A stretch of 64,000 nt of DNA from Xiheicaenibacterium sp046351325. Lineage in GTDB: Bacteria > Myxococcota_A > Polyangia > Polyangiales > Polyangiaceae. Shown in pieces: positions 53,143 through 62,145 of the stretch. Where the stretch lies: NCBI GenBank assembly GCA_046351325.1, contig JAXLYR010000008.1, forward strand, positions 248,001 to 312,000. Reading direction: 5' to 3'. The notes beneath the pieces were generated by a model. That model searched no databases and was not told where the DNA came from. It worked only from the letters and a program-made list of their open reading frames with translations. Positions within the stretch are counted from its first letter, which is position 1. Each line of letters begins with the position of its first letter. The translations under genes and the position numbers were made by a program.

Positions 53143-53829
53143 ATGCTCAGTAAATCCCAGGCACGCGCCTTCTTTCTAGGAGGTACAGCGCTCTGCTCGG
53201 TGGCGTTCATCGGGCTGACGCTGGACACGTTCAGGCAGATCCCGAAGCAGACCAATCAAGCCGCCATCACCCCCGAGGTCATCAAGGGCAAAGAGCTCTG
53301 GACCGACAACAACTGCATGGGCTGTCACACGCTCTTCGGCGAGGGCGCATATTACGCCCCAGAGCTTACAAAAGTGTACGAGCGCCGCGGCGAGGCCTTC
53401 ATCCGCGCGATGCTGACCGACCCGGAGGCCATGTATCCGGGTCAGCGCAAGATGAAGAAGTACTCGTTCAGCGAGGACGAGAAGACTGCGCTCGTCGCGT
53501 TCTTCAAATGGGCAGGACAGGTCGACCTCAATGGCTTCCCCGCGAAGCCTCCGCTCGGGGGCGCGATGGGCGAGCCCGCCGTCGCGCAGGTCGACGACAA
53601 GCGACCCGTAGTGTTCAAACAGATATGCACGAGCTGTCACTCCCTCGACGGACAGGGAGGCACAGTCGGCCCTGCGCTCGACGGGGTCGGGGGCCGACGG
53701 GACGCCGCCTATCTGCGTAGCTGGCTCACGGACCCGACCGCCGTGAAGGCGGACTCCAAGATGCCGAAGCTGCCGCTCACTCCCGAGCAAATCGACGAGC
53801 TCGTGAAGTTCCTAGAGACGAAGAGGTAA
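53143..53829 (+). CDS. norC: Nitric oxide reductase cytochrome c subunit NorC with additional cytochrome c domain
   Basis: A 228-residue protein, longer than the usual 145-150. One N-terminal transmembrane helix (AFFLGGTALCSVAFIGLTLDTF) leads to the standard NorC cytochrome c with CMGCH at 58-62 and the family GEGAYYAPEL block. After about residue 140 a second class I cytochrome c follows, with CTSCH at 162-166 and a MPKLPL methionine-ligand loop near 206. Canonical NorC has only the first. It passes electrons to NorB at the periplasmic face. norB starts 5 bases downstream. The duplication parallels that in NirS. Confidence 0.93.
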   Translation: MLSKSQARAFFLGGTALCSVAFIGLTLDTFRQIPKQTNQAAITPEVIKGKELWTDNNCMGCHTLFGEGAYYAPELTKVYERRGEAFIRAMLTDPEAMYPGQRKMKKYSFSEDEKTALVAFFKWAGQVDLNGFPAKPPLGGAMGEPAVAQVDDKRPVVFKQICTSCHSLDGQGGTVGPALDGVGGRRDAAYLRSWLTDPTAVKADSKMPKLPLTPEQIDELVKFLETKR

Positions 53830-53834
53830 CCACC

Positions 53835-55223
53835 ATGCGCTACGAATCCCAACGAATTGCGTGGTGGTTCTTCGCCACCTGCATGCTGCTCTTTACACTC
53901 CAGATCATCTACGGCTTCATCATGGGCTTCGCGCACGCGGGTTACGACAACCTGCACAGCGTGATCCCGTTCCATACGGCGCGCGCGACGCACACGAACC
54001 TGCTCGTCATGTGGCTGCTCGCGGGCTTCATGGGGTCGGCCTACTTCATCATCCCCGAGGAGTCCGAGCGCGAGCTCATGTGGCCGTGGCTCGCGAAGCT
54101 GCAGCTCGTCGCGCTCGTCGTCGTCGGCGTGACGGCGATCATCGGTTACCACTTCAACTGGTGGGAGGGCCGCAAGTTCCTGGAGATCCCGCGGCCGCTC
54201 GACTTCCTCGTCGTGGTCGACGTGCTCGCGTTCATCGCCAACATCGGTATGACAGTGTGGAAGGGAAAGCGCCTGACGACGACGTCGATGGTGCTCTTCT
54301 TCGGCCTCTTGATGGCGGCGCTGCTCTACCTGCCTGGGATGATCCCGACGACCAACCAGACCGTCGACTCCTATTGGCGCTGGTGGGTGGTTCACCTCTG
54401 GGTCGAGGGCGTCTGGGAGCTCATCATGGGCGCGATCCTCTCCTTCCTCTTGATCAAGCTCACCGGCGTCGACCGCGAGGTCATCGAGAAGTGGCTCTAC
54501 ATCATCGTGGGCTTCACGTTCCTCTCGGGGATCCTCGGCACGGGGCACCACTATTACTATATCGGGACACCCAAATACTGGCTGGCCGTCGGCGGGATCT
54601 TCAGCGCGCTCGAGCCCCTCGCCTTCCTCGGAATGGCCATCTACGCGATCACGATGGCGCGGCGCGGTGGGCGCGCGCACCCCAATCGAATCGCGTTGCA
54701 GTGGAGCGTCGGCTGCGCGGTCCTCTCGTTCGTCGGCGCCGGCTTCCTCGGCTTCGCGCACACGCTGCCGCAGGTCAACCTCTACACGCACGGGACGCTG
54801 GTGACCGCGATGCACGGCCACATGGCCTTCTGGGGCGCGTACGCGATGATCGTCCTCGCGATGATCGCCTATACGCTCCCGCTCCTCACTGGACGCAAAC
54901 TCCATGACTCGGCTGCGGCGAGCTTCGCGTTCTGGACCTCCAATATCGGGATGATCGCGATGACCCTCGCGTTCGCCGTCGCAGGCGTATCGCAGGTCGT
55001 CCTCGAGCGGCGCCTCGGGCTGGAGTTCTTGCGCGTGCAGAAGGAGATCGAGGTCCACTTCATCGGCCTGATCCTCGCTGCGGGGCTCTTCACGCTCGGC
55101 ATTGGAGCGTATCTCTGGGTCTTCATTCGCTCGGGTATGCCTGTCGGTCGCGTCGAGGCTGGCGCCGACCGCGCGAGCCCGGTGCCCGCGAACGCAGACT
55201 CCAGCGAGGCGCAACATGCCTGA
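53835..55223 (+). CDS. norB: Nitric oxide reductase subunit B
   Basis: A 462-residue integral membrane protein with about 12 helices, cNOR type. Metal ligands are visible: ATHTNLLVMW (low-spin heme ligand, about 55-64), LWVEGVWEL with the conserved Glu (about 190-198), TGHHYYYIG (FeB histidines, about 236-244) and TAMHGHMAFWGAY (heme ligands, about 322-334). It reduces 2 NO to N2O with electrons from NorC. No fused quinol-oxidase extension is present, so it depends on NorC rather than quinol directly. It overlaps norQ by 8 bases. Confidence 0.95.
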   Translation: MRYESQRIAWWFFATCMLLFTLQIIYGFIMGFAHAGYDNLHSVIPFHTARATHTNLLVMWLLAGFMGSAYFIIPEESERELMWPWLAKLQLVALVVVGVTAIIGYHFNWWEGRKFLEIPRPLDFLVVVDVLAFIANIGMTVWKGKRLTTTSMVLFFGLLMAALLYLPGMIPTTNQTVDSYWRWWVVHLWVEGVWELIMGAILSFLLIKLTGVDREVIEKWLYIIVGFTFLSGILGTGHHYYYIGTPKYWLAVGGIFSALEPLAFLGMAIYAITMARRGGRAHPNRIALQWSVGCAVLSFVGAGFLGFAHTLPQVNLYTHGTLVTAMHGHMAFWGAYAMIVLAMIAYTLPLLTGRKLHDSAAASFAFWTSNIGMIAMTLAFAVAGVSQVVLERRLGLEFLRVQKEIEVHFIGLILAAGLFTLGIGAYLWVFIRSGMPVGRVEAGADRASPVPANADSSEAQHA

Positions 55224-56004
55224 CGGGACTGGCATGACCCCCTATTACAGACCTGTAAAGCACGAGCTCGAGGCGATGCGCGCCGCTTGTCGCGTGTCGC
55301 TCCCAGTCCTGCTCAAAGGGCCGACTGGCTGCGGTAAATCGCGGCTCGTCGAGGCCATGGCGGCGGAGCTCGGGCGCCCGCTCTACACGCTGGCGTGCAA
55401 CGACGAGACGAGCGCAGCGGATCTCCTCGGCCGGTGGATCGTGCGAGGGGGTGACACCGAATGGCAGGATGGGCCCGCGACCCGCGCTGTGCGCCAGGGC
55501 GCAGTCCTCTATCTGGACGAGGTCGCCGAGGCCCGCGACGACGTCCTCGTGGTCCTTCACCCGCTCGCCGATCACCGGCGTGAGCTCTGGATCGATCGGC
55601 GCAGCGAGCGGCTCGTCGCCGCGCCCGGATTCCAGCTCGTCGCCAGTTACAATCCTGGATACCGGCGCGGCGCAAAAGACCTGAAGCCGTCGACGCGCCA
55701 GCGCTTCGTCGCCATCGCGCTCGACTATCCACAACCCGCCGTCGAGGCCGAGATCCTGGCAGTCGAGTCCGGCTGTGACGCCCCGACCGCCAAGAAGCTC
55801 GTGACCTTCGCGCAGAAGGTCCGCGACCTGCCCGAGCTCGCGCTCGCTGAGACGGTATCGACACGGCTGCTCGTGCACGCGGCGCGGCTGATTCGAGCCG
55901 GGATGGAGCCGCGGCTCGCGTGCCAGGTCGCAATCGTCGAGCCGCTCTCGGACGACCCGGAGATCACGCAGCCGCTCGCGGATTTGGCTGCCCTCGTCTT
56001 TTAG
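55216..56004 (+). CDS. norQ: AAA ATPase NorQ, NO reductase maturation
   Basis: 262 residues from ATG 55216. MoxR-type AAA ATPase: Walker A GPTGCGKS near 34-41, Walker B AVLYLDEVAEA near 95, a sensor region LVASYNPGYRRG near 138-149 and C-terminal lid. NorQ works with NorD to insert the nonheme FeB iron in NorB. Overlap of 8 bases with norB and gap of 14 bases to norD. The open frame upstream lies inside norB and is not used. Confidence 0.92.
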   Translation: MPDGTGMTPYYRPVKHELEAMRAACRVSLPVLLKGPTGCGKSRLVEAMAAELGRPLYTLACNDETSAADLLGRWIVRGGDTEWQDGPATRAVRQGAVLYLDEVAEARDDVLVVLHPLADHRRELWIDRRSERLVAAPGFQLVASYNPGYRRGAKDLKPSTRQRFVAIALDYPQPAVEAEILAVESGCDAPTAKKLVTFAQKVRDLPELALAETVSTRLLVHAARLIRAGMEPRLACQVAIVEPLSDDPEITQPLADLAALVF

Positions 56005-56018
56005 GAGAGGCCGCGAAC

Positions 56019-57713
56019 ATGGGAATCGACGAAGCGCTGTTCGGTTGGCTTTATCGGAGGATCTCGAAGCGCGCGCAGCGCGAGTCCTCCGAGGTCGCGG
56101 CGCGCGCGGTCGACAGCGAGGCCCTGATTCCCAGACTTCGGGTCTTGGTCGGGGCGGCGGCCGGCCGCATGCTCGAGATCCGAGCGATCGACGGTGAGGG
56201 CGGCCTCGCCGGCGACTGCGTGCTCTTGCCGAGGAGGGTCTCGGCCTTGCCCCGCAAGCGCGACAACGAGCGAGTCTTGTTCGTGAGGGCGGCGCTCGCG
56301 GGGGCGCTCGTGCGCGCTGGCGTCAGCGCGCGCTGGGCCGACCCACACGCGCTCGATGATTTGGAGACAATCGAGGCGCGGCTCGCCGAGGAACTGCCCG
56401 GTTGGGCGGCTCTTCGGGCGGAGCTACCGAGTGATCTGCCTCGATGGTTGCTCGTCGGACGCCTGTATCCGCCAGCACCTCGGAGCGCCAAAGGCGTGCC
56501 GCCGGACGCGGCGAAATTGCCGAGTCGAGTCACGACCGAGCGTGAGGCTCGCCGTCGCCCGCCGCCCGCGCGGAGGCGCCATTTGATGCGCGAGGACCGC
56601 CCCGAAAACCCGATGACGCACTCCTTCGAAAAGGTGCACACCGTCGAGGAGCATCGCGGCGGTTCGAAGCGCGCCGATGGCAGCGACGAGCTGCGTGAGC
56701 ACGGCGCGGCGCTCGACGAGATCAACCCCGAAGAGGTCGTCCTCTCCTCGGAGACCGTGAACTCTGTTTACAAGGTCAACGCCTCTTTCGGCTCCGACGA
56801 CGTCACTTTGGAAGAGGCTCAGCCGGGGATCCTCTACGACGAATGGGATTGGAAGCGCCGTCGCTATTTGGAAGACCACTGCACGGTGACGGTCGAGCGC
56901 CCCGTCGTCGACCTGGCCGCGGGCGCTGCCCTGGAGAAGCGCGTGCTCCAGAGCGAGCGAGGCGCGCTGCTCGCGGTGCGCATCGAGCTGGCGAAGCTCG
57001 AGACGGCGCTCCGTTGGCACACGCGCCAACCCGACGGCCCCGACGTCGATCTCGACGCGCTCGTCGATCGCCACGCGGCGCTGCGCGCGGGACACGAAGG
57101 CCCGAGTCGACTCTTCGTCTCGCGGCGACGTCGCGGGCAATCACTCGCCGTGATGATCCTGGTCGACGCCAGCTTGTCGACCGACGGCTGGATTGCCAAT
57201 CAGCGCGTGCTCGATCTCGAGCGGGACGCCGCGACGATCGCCAGCGTCGCGCTCGACGAGATCGTAACCGGTTTGAGCATCGCGGCCTTCTGCTCGTTCT
57301 CTCGACAGGATTGCCGGTTTGCGATCCTGAAGTCGGAGGTCGAGCCGCTCGCGCGCGGGCTCGGTCGGCTCGCGCGCCTCGAGCCGCGCGGCTACACCCG
57401 AATCGGCCCGGCGCTCCGGCACGCGACTCACCTGCTCGAGACGAGCGGCGCTAGGCGGCGCGCGATCGTCTTGTTGTCGGACGGCAAGCCCACGGACAGC
57501 GACCGCTACGAGGGACGCCACGGCCTCGGCGACGTGCGCCAAGCGGTGCGCGAAGCGAAGCGAGCGAACGTCGATGTCTTCGCGCTCGCGGCCGATCCGA
57601 GGTCCAAGCCGCTCCTGCCCGAGATGTTTGGCAATCACGGATATGCCGGTTTGTCCACGCCGAAGGACGTCGCGAGGGCGGTCGGGTACTGGGTCACCGA
57701 GCTCATGCAGTGA
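56019..57713 (+). CDS. norD: vWA domain protein NorD, NO reductase maturation
   Basis: About 564 residues from ATG 56019, with an AGGAGAGG ribosome site. Long helical N-terminal region, an acidic and basic middle part, then a C-terminal vWA domain with MIDAS motif DASLS near 378 and the typical GYTRIGPALRHA segment and LLSDGKPTD near 480. NorD partners NorQ in assembling NO reductase. Soluble, no signal peptide. The stop overlaps the GTG of the regulator gene (GTGA). Confidence 0.92.
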   Translation: MGIDEALFGWLYRRISKRAQRESSEVAARAVDSEALIPRLRVLVGAAAGRMLEIRAIDGEGGLAGDCVLLPRRVSALPRKRDNERVLFVRAALAGALVRAGVSARWADPHALDDLETIEARLAEELPGWAALRAELPSDLPRWLLVGRLYPPAPRSAKGVPPDAAKLPSRVTTEREARRRPPPARRRHLMREDRPENPMTHSFEKVHTVEEHRGGSKRADGSDELREHGAALDEINPEEVVLSSETVNSVYKVNASFGSDDVTLEEAQPGILYDEWDWKRRRYLEDHCTVTVERPVVDLAAGAALEKRVLQSERGALLAVRIELAKLETALRWHTRQPDGPDVDLDALVDRHAALRAGHEGPSRLFVSRRRRGQSLAVMILVDASLSTDGWIANQRVLDLERDAATIASVALDEIVTGLSIAAFCSFSRQDCRFAILKSEVEPLARGLGRLARLEPRGYTRIGPALRHATHLLETSGARRRAIVLLSDGKPTDSDRYEGRHGLGDVRQAVREAKRANVDVFALAADPRSKPLLPEMFGNHGYAGLSTPKDVARAVGYWVTELMQ

Positions 57714-58465
57714 AGTCGAGCCGCGCTCTCTGGGTTCCCTCCGTGATTGGGGCTATAGATCTCGGGGTCGTGGCCGCCATCACGCCCGAAGCGCTCCGTC
57801 AATTCCCGCTCTTGCGATATGCCTCGGACGAGACGCTCGCCCGGCTGGTCGCGGTCGCGGAGAAGACGGAGTTCGCTTATGGCGATATCGTCTGGCACGC
57901 CGCTGAAGAGCCGCTGAAGGTCGGGCTCTTGCGCAGGGGGATTATCGAGATCGTGCGCGTGACCGCCACCGGCGCCGAGGTCACGCTCGCCTTGTTCGGT
58001 CCTCGCGAGTGCCCTGGGCTCTTCGCGGTCCTCGACGGCAAGAAATTCCCTGCGGACGCGCGCGTCCTCTCCGAGGTCGCCGAGATCGTCTGGTTGCCCC
58101 GCGACCCGCTCCTCGAGGCCATCGATCGCGATCCAGGGCTCGCCCGCGCGATGAGCGAAGTGCTGCGCCACCACACCGGTGTCCTCCGCGAGAAGGTCGA
58201 CGTGCTCACCGCGGGCGAGGTCCCTCAGCGGCTCGCGATGTTGTTCTTGGTGTTGCTCGATCGCTTCGGCGATGAAGGCCCCGGCGGCGAGCTCCAGCTG
58301 CCCGTCGTGCTCTCGCGTCGAGCGTTGGCGAGGCTCGTGAACGCACGCGTCGAGACGGTGATTCGCGTGCTGTCCAAATGGGACAAAGAGAGCTTCGTCG
58401 AGACTTCGGATCAGGGCTTTGTGGTGCGTGACACCGACAGGTTGCACGTCGAAGCTGGGCGCTGA
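57710..58465 (+). CDS. Crp/Fnr family transcriptional regulator, probable Dnr-like
   Basis: 251 residues from GTG 57710 (GTGA overlap with norD); an alternative GTG at about 57770 gives a more typical N-terminus. A cyclic-nucleotide-like sensor domain (about 25-140) is followed by a long dimer helix and a winged helix-turn-helix near 205-230 (LSRRALARLVNARVETVIRVLSKW). There are no cysteines in the N-terminal region, so it is not an iron-sulfur Fnr; a heme-based NO sensor like Dnr/NnrR would fit. The recognition helix VETVIR resembles Fnr VETISR with Ser replaced by Ile. It likely controls the nir-nor run in response to NO. Confidence 0.87.
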   Translation: MKSSRALWVPSVIGAIDLGVVAAITPEALRQFPLLRYASDETLARLVAVAEKTEFAYGDIVWHAAEEPLKVGLLRRGIIEIVRVTATGAEVTLALFGPRECPGLFAVLDGKKFPADARVLSEVAEIVWLPRDPLLEAIDRDPGLARAMSEVLRHHTGVLREKVDVLTAGEVPQRLAMLFLVLLDRFGDEGPGGELQLPVVLSRRALARLVNARVETVIRVLSKWDKESFVETSDQGFVVRDTDRLHVEAGR

Positions 58466-58676
58466 CTTCGGGCTGGGCCTTTCTCACGGCGAGTGAGAGC
58501 GCGACGGTCACGACGCAGCCACTCGCGGGTACTTGGGTTCGACCACGCATTGACGTCCGCGGTGAGGTGAGGTGCGCGCCGACTGTAAGGTCGCGAGGCC
58601 ACGAGCGTTGCCTCGGCGCCTAGCCATTTGTGTCCGTCCCCACACTGATACGGACCACCAGAAAACGGAGCTCGAT

Positions 58677-60863
58677 ATGCACCCCACCCAGCGGCCCGCT
58701 CGCCTGCGACGCTTCTCGCTCTCTTCTCCGAAGAGGCTGCTCTCCGGTTTTGCGCTGATGCTCGCGCTCGGGTTCGCACCCGGCTGCGCCGCGACGACGA
58801 GCTATGTCGACACCAACGCGAACTTGGGCAGAGTGGTGGTGTACCGCAACGGGATTGCCTATTTCGAACGCACCGCCGAGGTCACCGGAGACGAGCTCGA
58901 GCTCAGCGTTCCGGCGGACAAAGTCGATGATTTCCTGAAGTCGCTGACCGTCACGGATCTGGACACGAAGACACCGACGCCGATCGCTTATCCGACTCGG
59001 CCGCCCCCGGACGGGACGGGAATCATCAATATGAAGATTCAGCTCCGCGACGGCGGAGGGACACCGGACAAACCCCGTCGACTGCAGCTCACCTATGTCA
59101 CCGAGGCCCCGAGTTGGAAGCCGAGCTATCGAATCGTGCTCGGCGACGACGGCAAGGTCGAGCTCGAGGCTTGGGCCATCGTCGACAACACGAGCGGCGA
59201 AGATTGGAAGAACGTGAAGCTCGGCGTCGGGTCGAGCTCGGCGCTCTCCTTCCGCTTCGATCTCTATTCGGTTCGCACGGTCGCCCGCGAGACGCTGTCG
59301 GCTTCGGACCAATTCGCCGTCGCACCGCCGACGGGCTCGGTCGTCTATGGCGCTGGCAAGGCCCGCGTTGCGACGGTGATCGACGAGATCGACGACTCGA
59401 CGCTCGCGGACGCAAGGAAGAACCAGGCGCCACCCAAGGTCGCAGTCACCGAGAGCAAATCCAGCAAGGCGAGCCCGCCGATGACCGCGGGGACGAAGGG
59501 CGATGGGCGAGACTACAAAGACGCCGAGGTGGAGGCCCCGACCGAGAGCCAGAACGTGAGTAAGCAGCGCGTCGCGGACATCGCCCGTCGCGTGCAGGTC
59601 AGCAACCAGCCTGTCGTGGTGGAGGGCTACGGCACGGCGCAGGACCCCGATCGCGGGCAGGCGGCGCTACACCGCGCCAACGAGCTGCGTGAGCAGCTGA
59701 TCGACAATGGGGTCTCGCCCGAGATGGTCGTCGCGGTCGCGAACACCGATATCGTCGCGACGCGCGGGGGCGCGCGCATCATCGTGGCGCCGACTCCGGG
59801 CGCGGACACCGACAAGGCAAATGCCCAATCGACGGAGAACCAGGGCACGGCGGAGCCGATCGGGACTTCGCACTTCGAGTCGAAGACACCGATGTCCGTA
59901 GCGCGCGGGACGAGCGCGATGGTGTCGATCCTGAAGATGCCCACCGCGGGCGAGGTGGTCTATCTCTTCGACAACGAGTCGGCCCGCGGGAACGACACCT
60001 TCGCCTTCCGCGCAGTGCGGCTGACCAATCCGACGGACTCCACGCTGGAGCAGGGCCCTGTGACCGTGTTCGGTGAGGCTCGCTTCATCGGTGAGGGGCT
60101 GACCGAGCCCATCCCCGGCAAGAGCGTCAGCTTCATCCCGTTTGCGCTGGACCGCCAAATCGTCGTCGAGACCAAAGACGACGAGACGGACGGTATTGCC
60201 AAGATCATCACGGCGGAGCGCGGCGTGCTCTCCACCGAAATGAAACACCGGCACAAGCAGACGATGACGATCTACAACCGATCGACCACGGACGCGGTCG
60301 TCTACGTGCGGCACACCGTGCCCAAGGGCTATTCGCTCACGCAGGGCGAGGCCGAGAGCTCCCGGATCGGCGACGCGCACCTCTTCAGGGTCGTGGTGCC
60401 GGGCGACAGCAAGAAGGAGCTCGTGCTCGAGGAGGAGACGCCGATCCTGCGGAGCGTGGATTTGCGCTCACCGAGCGGGCTCGAGCTGGTGAAGGCCTAT
60501 GTCAGCAGCGCGGCGATCGACGGGGAGGTCGCGGTCAAGCTCAAGTCCATCCTCGAGCTCCAGCGCGAGCTCGGCAACGTCGAGGAGCGGATCGAGACGC
60601 AGCGCGAGCAGATTTCCGAGCTGCGCGCGCGCATGGACGAGCTGCACGCGCAGGTCCTAACCCTCAAGGTCGTGAAGACCGGTGGGCAGCTCATGAAGAA
60701 CCTCGAGTCGAAGCTCGACGAGATCAGCGACAGAGTCTCGAAGGCGACAGTCGACCTCGTCGGGCTGGAGGAGCAGCGGATGATCGCCCGAATCAAGCTG
60801 CAGGACGGCGTCGCCGAGCTGCGAATGGACTCGGGCGAGACCAAGGTCGCGGACAAACACTGA
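58677..60863 (+). CDS. DUF4139 lipoprotein with internal OmpA-like segment
   Basis: About 728 residues from ATG 58677. Signal peptide with GFAPGCAAT lipobox (Cys about 36). N-terminal block GRVVVYRNGIAYFERTAEV, then an EAPSWKPSYRIVL segment, are DUF4139 hallmarks (also in mucoidy-inhibitor A-like proteins). Between about 310 and 385 lies a segment QPVVVEGYGTAQDPDRGQ... then HRANELREQLIDNGVSPEMV, reminiscent of an OmpA-like peptidoglycan-binding domain inserted in the DUF4139 fold. The C-terminus ends in coiled coil (ELQRELGNVEERIETQREQISEL). Likely an outer-membrane/periplasmic structural protein. The region 58466-58676 upstream is non-coding; no site recognised. Confidence 0.85.
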   Translation: MHPTQRPARLRRFSLSSPKRLLSGFALMLALGFAPGCAATTSYVDTNANLGRVVVYRNGIAYFERTAEVTGDELELSVPADKVDDFLKSLTVTDLDTKTPTPIAYPTRPPPDGTGIINMKIQLRDGGGTPDKPRRLQLTYVTEAPSWKPSYRIVLGDDGKVELEAWAIVDNTSGEDWKNVKLGVGSSSALSFRFDLYSVRTVARETLSASDQFAVAPPTGSVVYGAGKARVATVIDEIDDSTLADARKNQAPPKVAVTESKSSKASPPMTAGTKGDGRDYKDAEVEAPTESQNVSKQRVADIARRVQVSNQPVVVEGYGTAQDPDRGQAALHRANELREQLIDNGVSPEMVVAVANTDIVATRGGARIIVAPTPGADTDKANAQSTENQGTAEPIGTSHFESKTPMSVARGTSAMVSILKMPTAGEVVYLFDNESARGNDTFAFRAVRLTNPTDSTLEQGPVTVFGEARFIGEGLTEPIPGKSVSFIPFALDRQIVVETKDDETDGIAKIITAERGVLSTEMKHRHKQTMTIYNRSTTDAVVYVRHTVPKGYSLTQGEAESSRIGDAHLFRVVVPGDSKKELVLEEETPILRSVDLRSPSGLELVKAYVSSAAIDGEVAVKLKSILELQRELGNVEERIETQREQISELRARMDELHAQVLTLKVVKTGGQLMKNLESKLDEISDRVSKATVDLVGLEEQRMIARIKLQDGVAELRMDSGETKVADKH

Positions 60864-60882
60864 GTCGCGGCACCCCTGCCCG

Positions 60883-62106
60883 TCACGGGGCGCAATCCGC
60901 AAAGCCGATAGGGGCGTTCGCGAAGTCCGCTTGATTGGGTATCAGCGACGCGAGCGCCTCCTCGAGGTCCGGGGGCGCCCCGCGCTCCGCGAGGCGCGCC
61001 ATCGCAGCGGCAGAGACGTAGCGCGCGCGGCCCTCGCCCGTTCGGGCGTCGAACACACGCGGCGGCGTCCAGCGGTCGCGGTAGAGCACGTGTGCCTCGC
61101 CGACCCACCGGAGCTCGACGCCACCCCAATAGGGCGCTCCGCCCAGGCTCGCGACGCGCTCGGCGTCGGACATCGGATCATCGCCGGCGAAGAGCTCGAC
61201 CGTCGAGGGCGCGGCCGAGCCGCGGGCGCCGAAGCGGACGCGCACGCCGTGGTCGAGGTTCGAGGCGGTCGCCGTGAGCTTGTTGGTCGTCACGGTGAGC
61301 GGGAGCTCGGGCCGCGGACTCTGCCCTTCGGGGGGGCGGCACGACGGGCCCTTGCCCGAGAGCAGCGCCCCCGTCGCCGAGTCGAAGGTTACAGCGGTGT
61401 CACTCGTGTCGTCGCAGGCGAAGGTGCGCGCGCCGTCCGCCGACAACCCTGTAACCCGAATCGACCGCCGCAAGACACCCGGTGGGTCGAAGGACAAGAG
61501 CCCCCCGAGCGCGAGCAGCTGCGCGCCATGCGCGAGCGTGGCAGCGTCGGCGACGGGTGGGCCGAGCGACAGATCGAGCGCGGACGCGAGGTCGGTGGCG
61601 AGCGAGCCCGCCGCGACGAGACCGACGATCGTGACGCGCTCGATGCGATCGGCCGTCGTGAAGAAGAGATAGTCGGCGTCGTGGGCGAGGAGCACGCGCG
61701 CTCCGGTCGAGGTGAAGCGCCCGGCCTCGACGTCGAGTACACCCGAGTCCGTCGCGCCGCTGATCCAGAGTCGCCCGCGGCCCAGCTCTTCGGACCTCGG
61801 GGTCGCGACTCGGGTCACGAGGACCCAGCGCCCATCGAAATGCCATATCCGGCTCTCGTGGAGGGTCCGCTCGAGGAGGTCACCTTCCCCGAAGACGTCG
61901 AGCGACACCGGGGGCTCGGTGCGCAAGAACTCGGTTGGTGGGCCGCAGACGCTCGCAGTCGGTGCGACTGGGCTTTGCGACACCAACGCGACACTCGACA
62001 TGACTCGGGACTCGAGGGAAGGCGCGCTCGGTTCGGGGCGCGGAGGTGTCGCGGTACAGCCGAGTCCCGCGACGACGAGGAAGGAACCGAGTGAGGCGGC
62101 GCGCAC
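60883..62106 (-). CDS. Predicted lipoprotein of unknown function
   Basis: A 407-residue protein starting at GTG 62106, with lipobox VVAGLGCTA (Cys about 17). The mature part is rich in short beta-strands and looks like a WD/kelch-like or propeller arrangement (RLWISGATDSGVLDVEAGRFT, DYLFFTTADRIERVTI, LALGGLLSFDPPGVLRRSIRV), so a beta-propeller is plausible. No catalytic motif. It converges on the DUF4139 gene with 19 bases between stops and lies 39 bases downstream of the hydrolase gene on the same strand. Confidence 0.78.
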   Translation of the reverse strand: MRAASLGSFLVVAGLGCTATPPRPEPSAPSLESRVMSSVALVSQSPVAPTASVCGPPTEFLRTEPPVSLDVFGEGDLLERTLHESRIWHFDGRWVLVTRVATPRSEELGRGRLWISGATDSGVLDVEAGRFTSTGARVLLAHDADYLFFTTADRIERVTIVGLVAAGSLATDLASALDLSLGPPVADAATLAHGAQLLALGGLLSFDPPGVLRRSIRVTGLSADGARTFACDDTSDTAVTFDSATGALLSGKGPSCRPPEGQSPRPELPLTVTTNKLTATASNLDHGVRVRFGARGSAAPSTVELFAGDDPMSDAERVASLGGAPYWGGVELRWVGEAHVLYRDRWTPPRVFDARTGEGRARYVSAAAMARLAERGAPPDLEEALASLIPNQADFANAPIGFADCAP

Positions 62107-62145
62107 GCGGGTCCATCGCGGCGAAGACGCGGTTCGTGACGCTAT

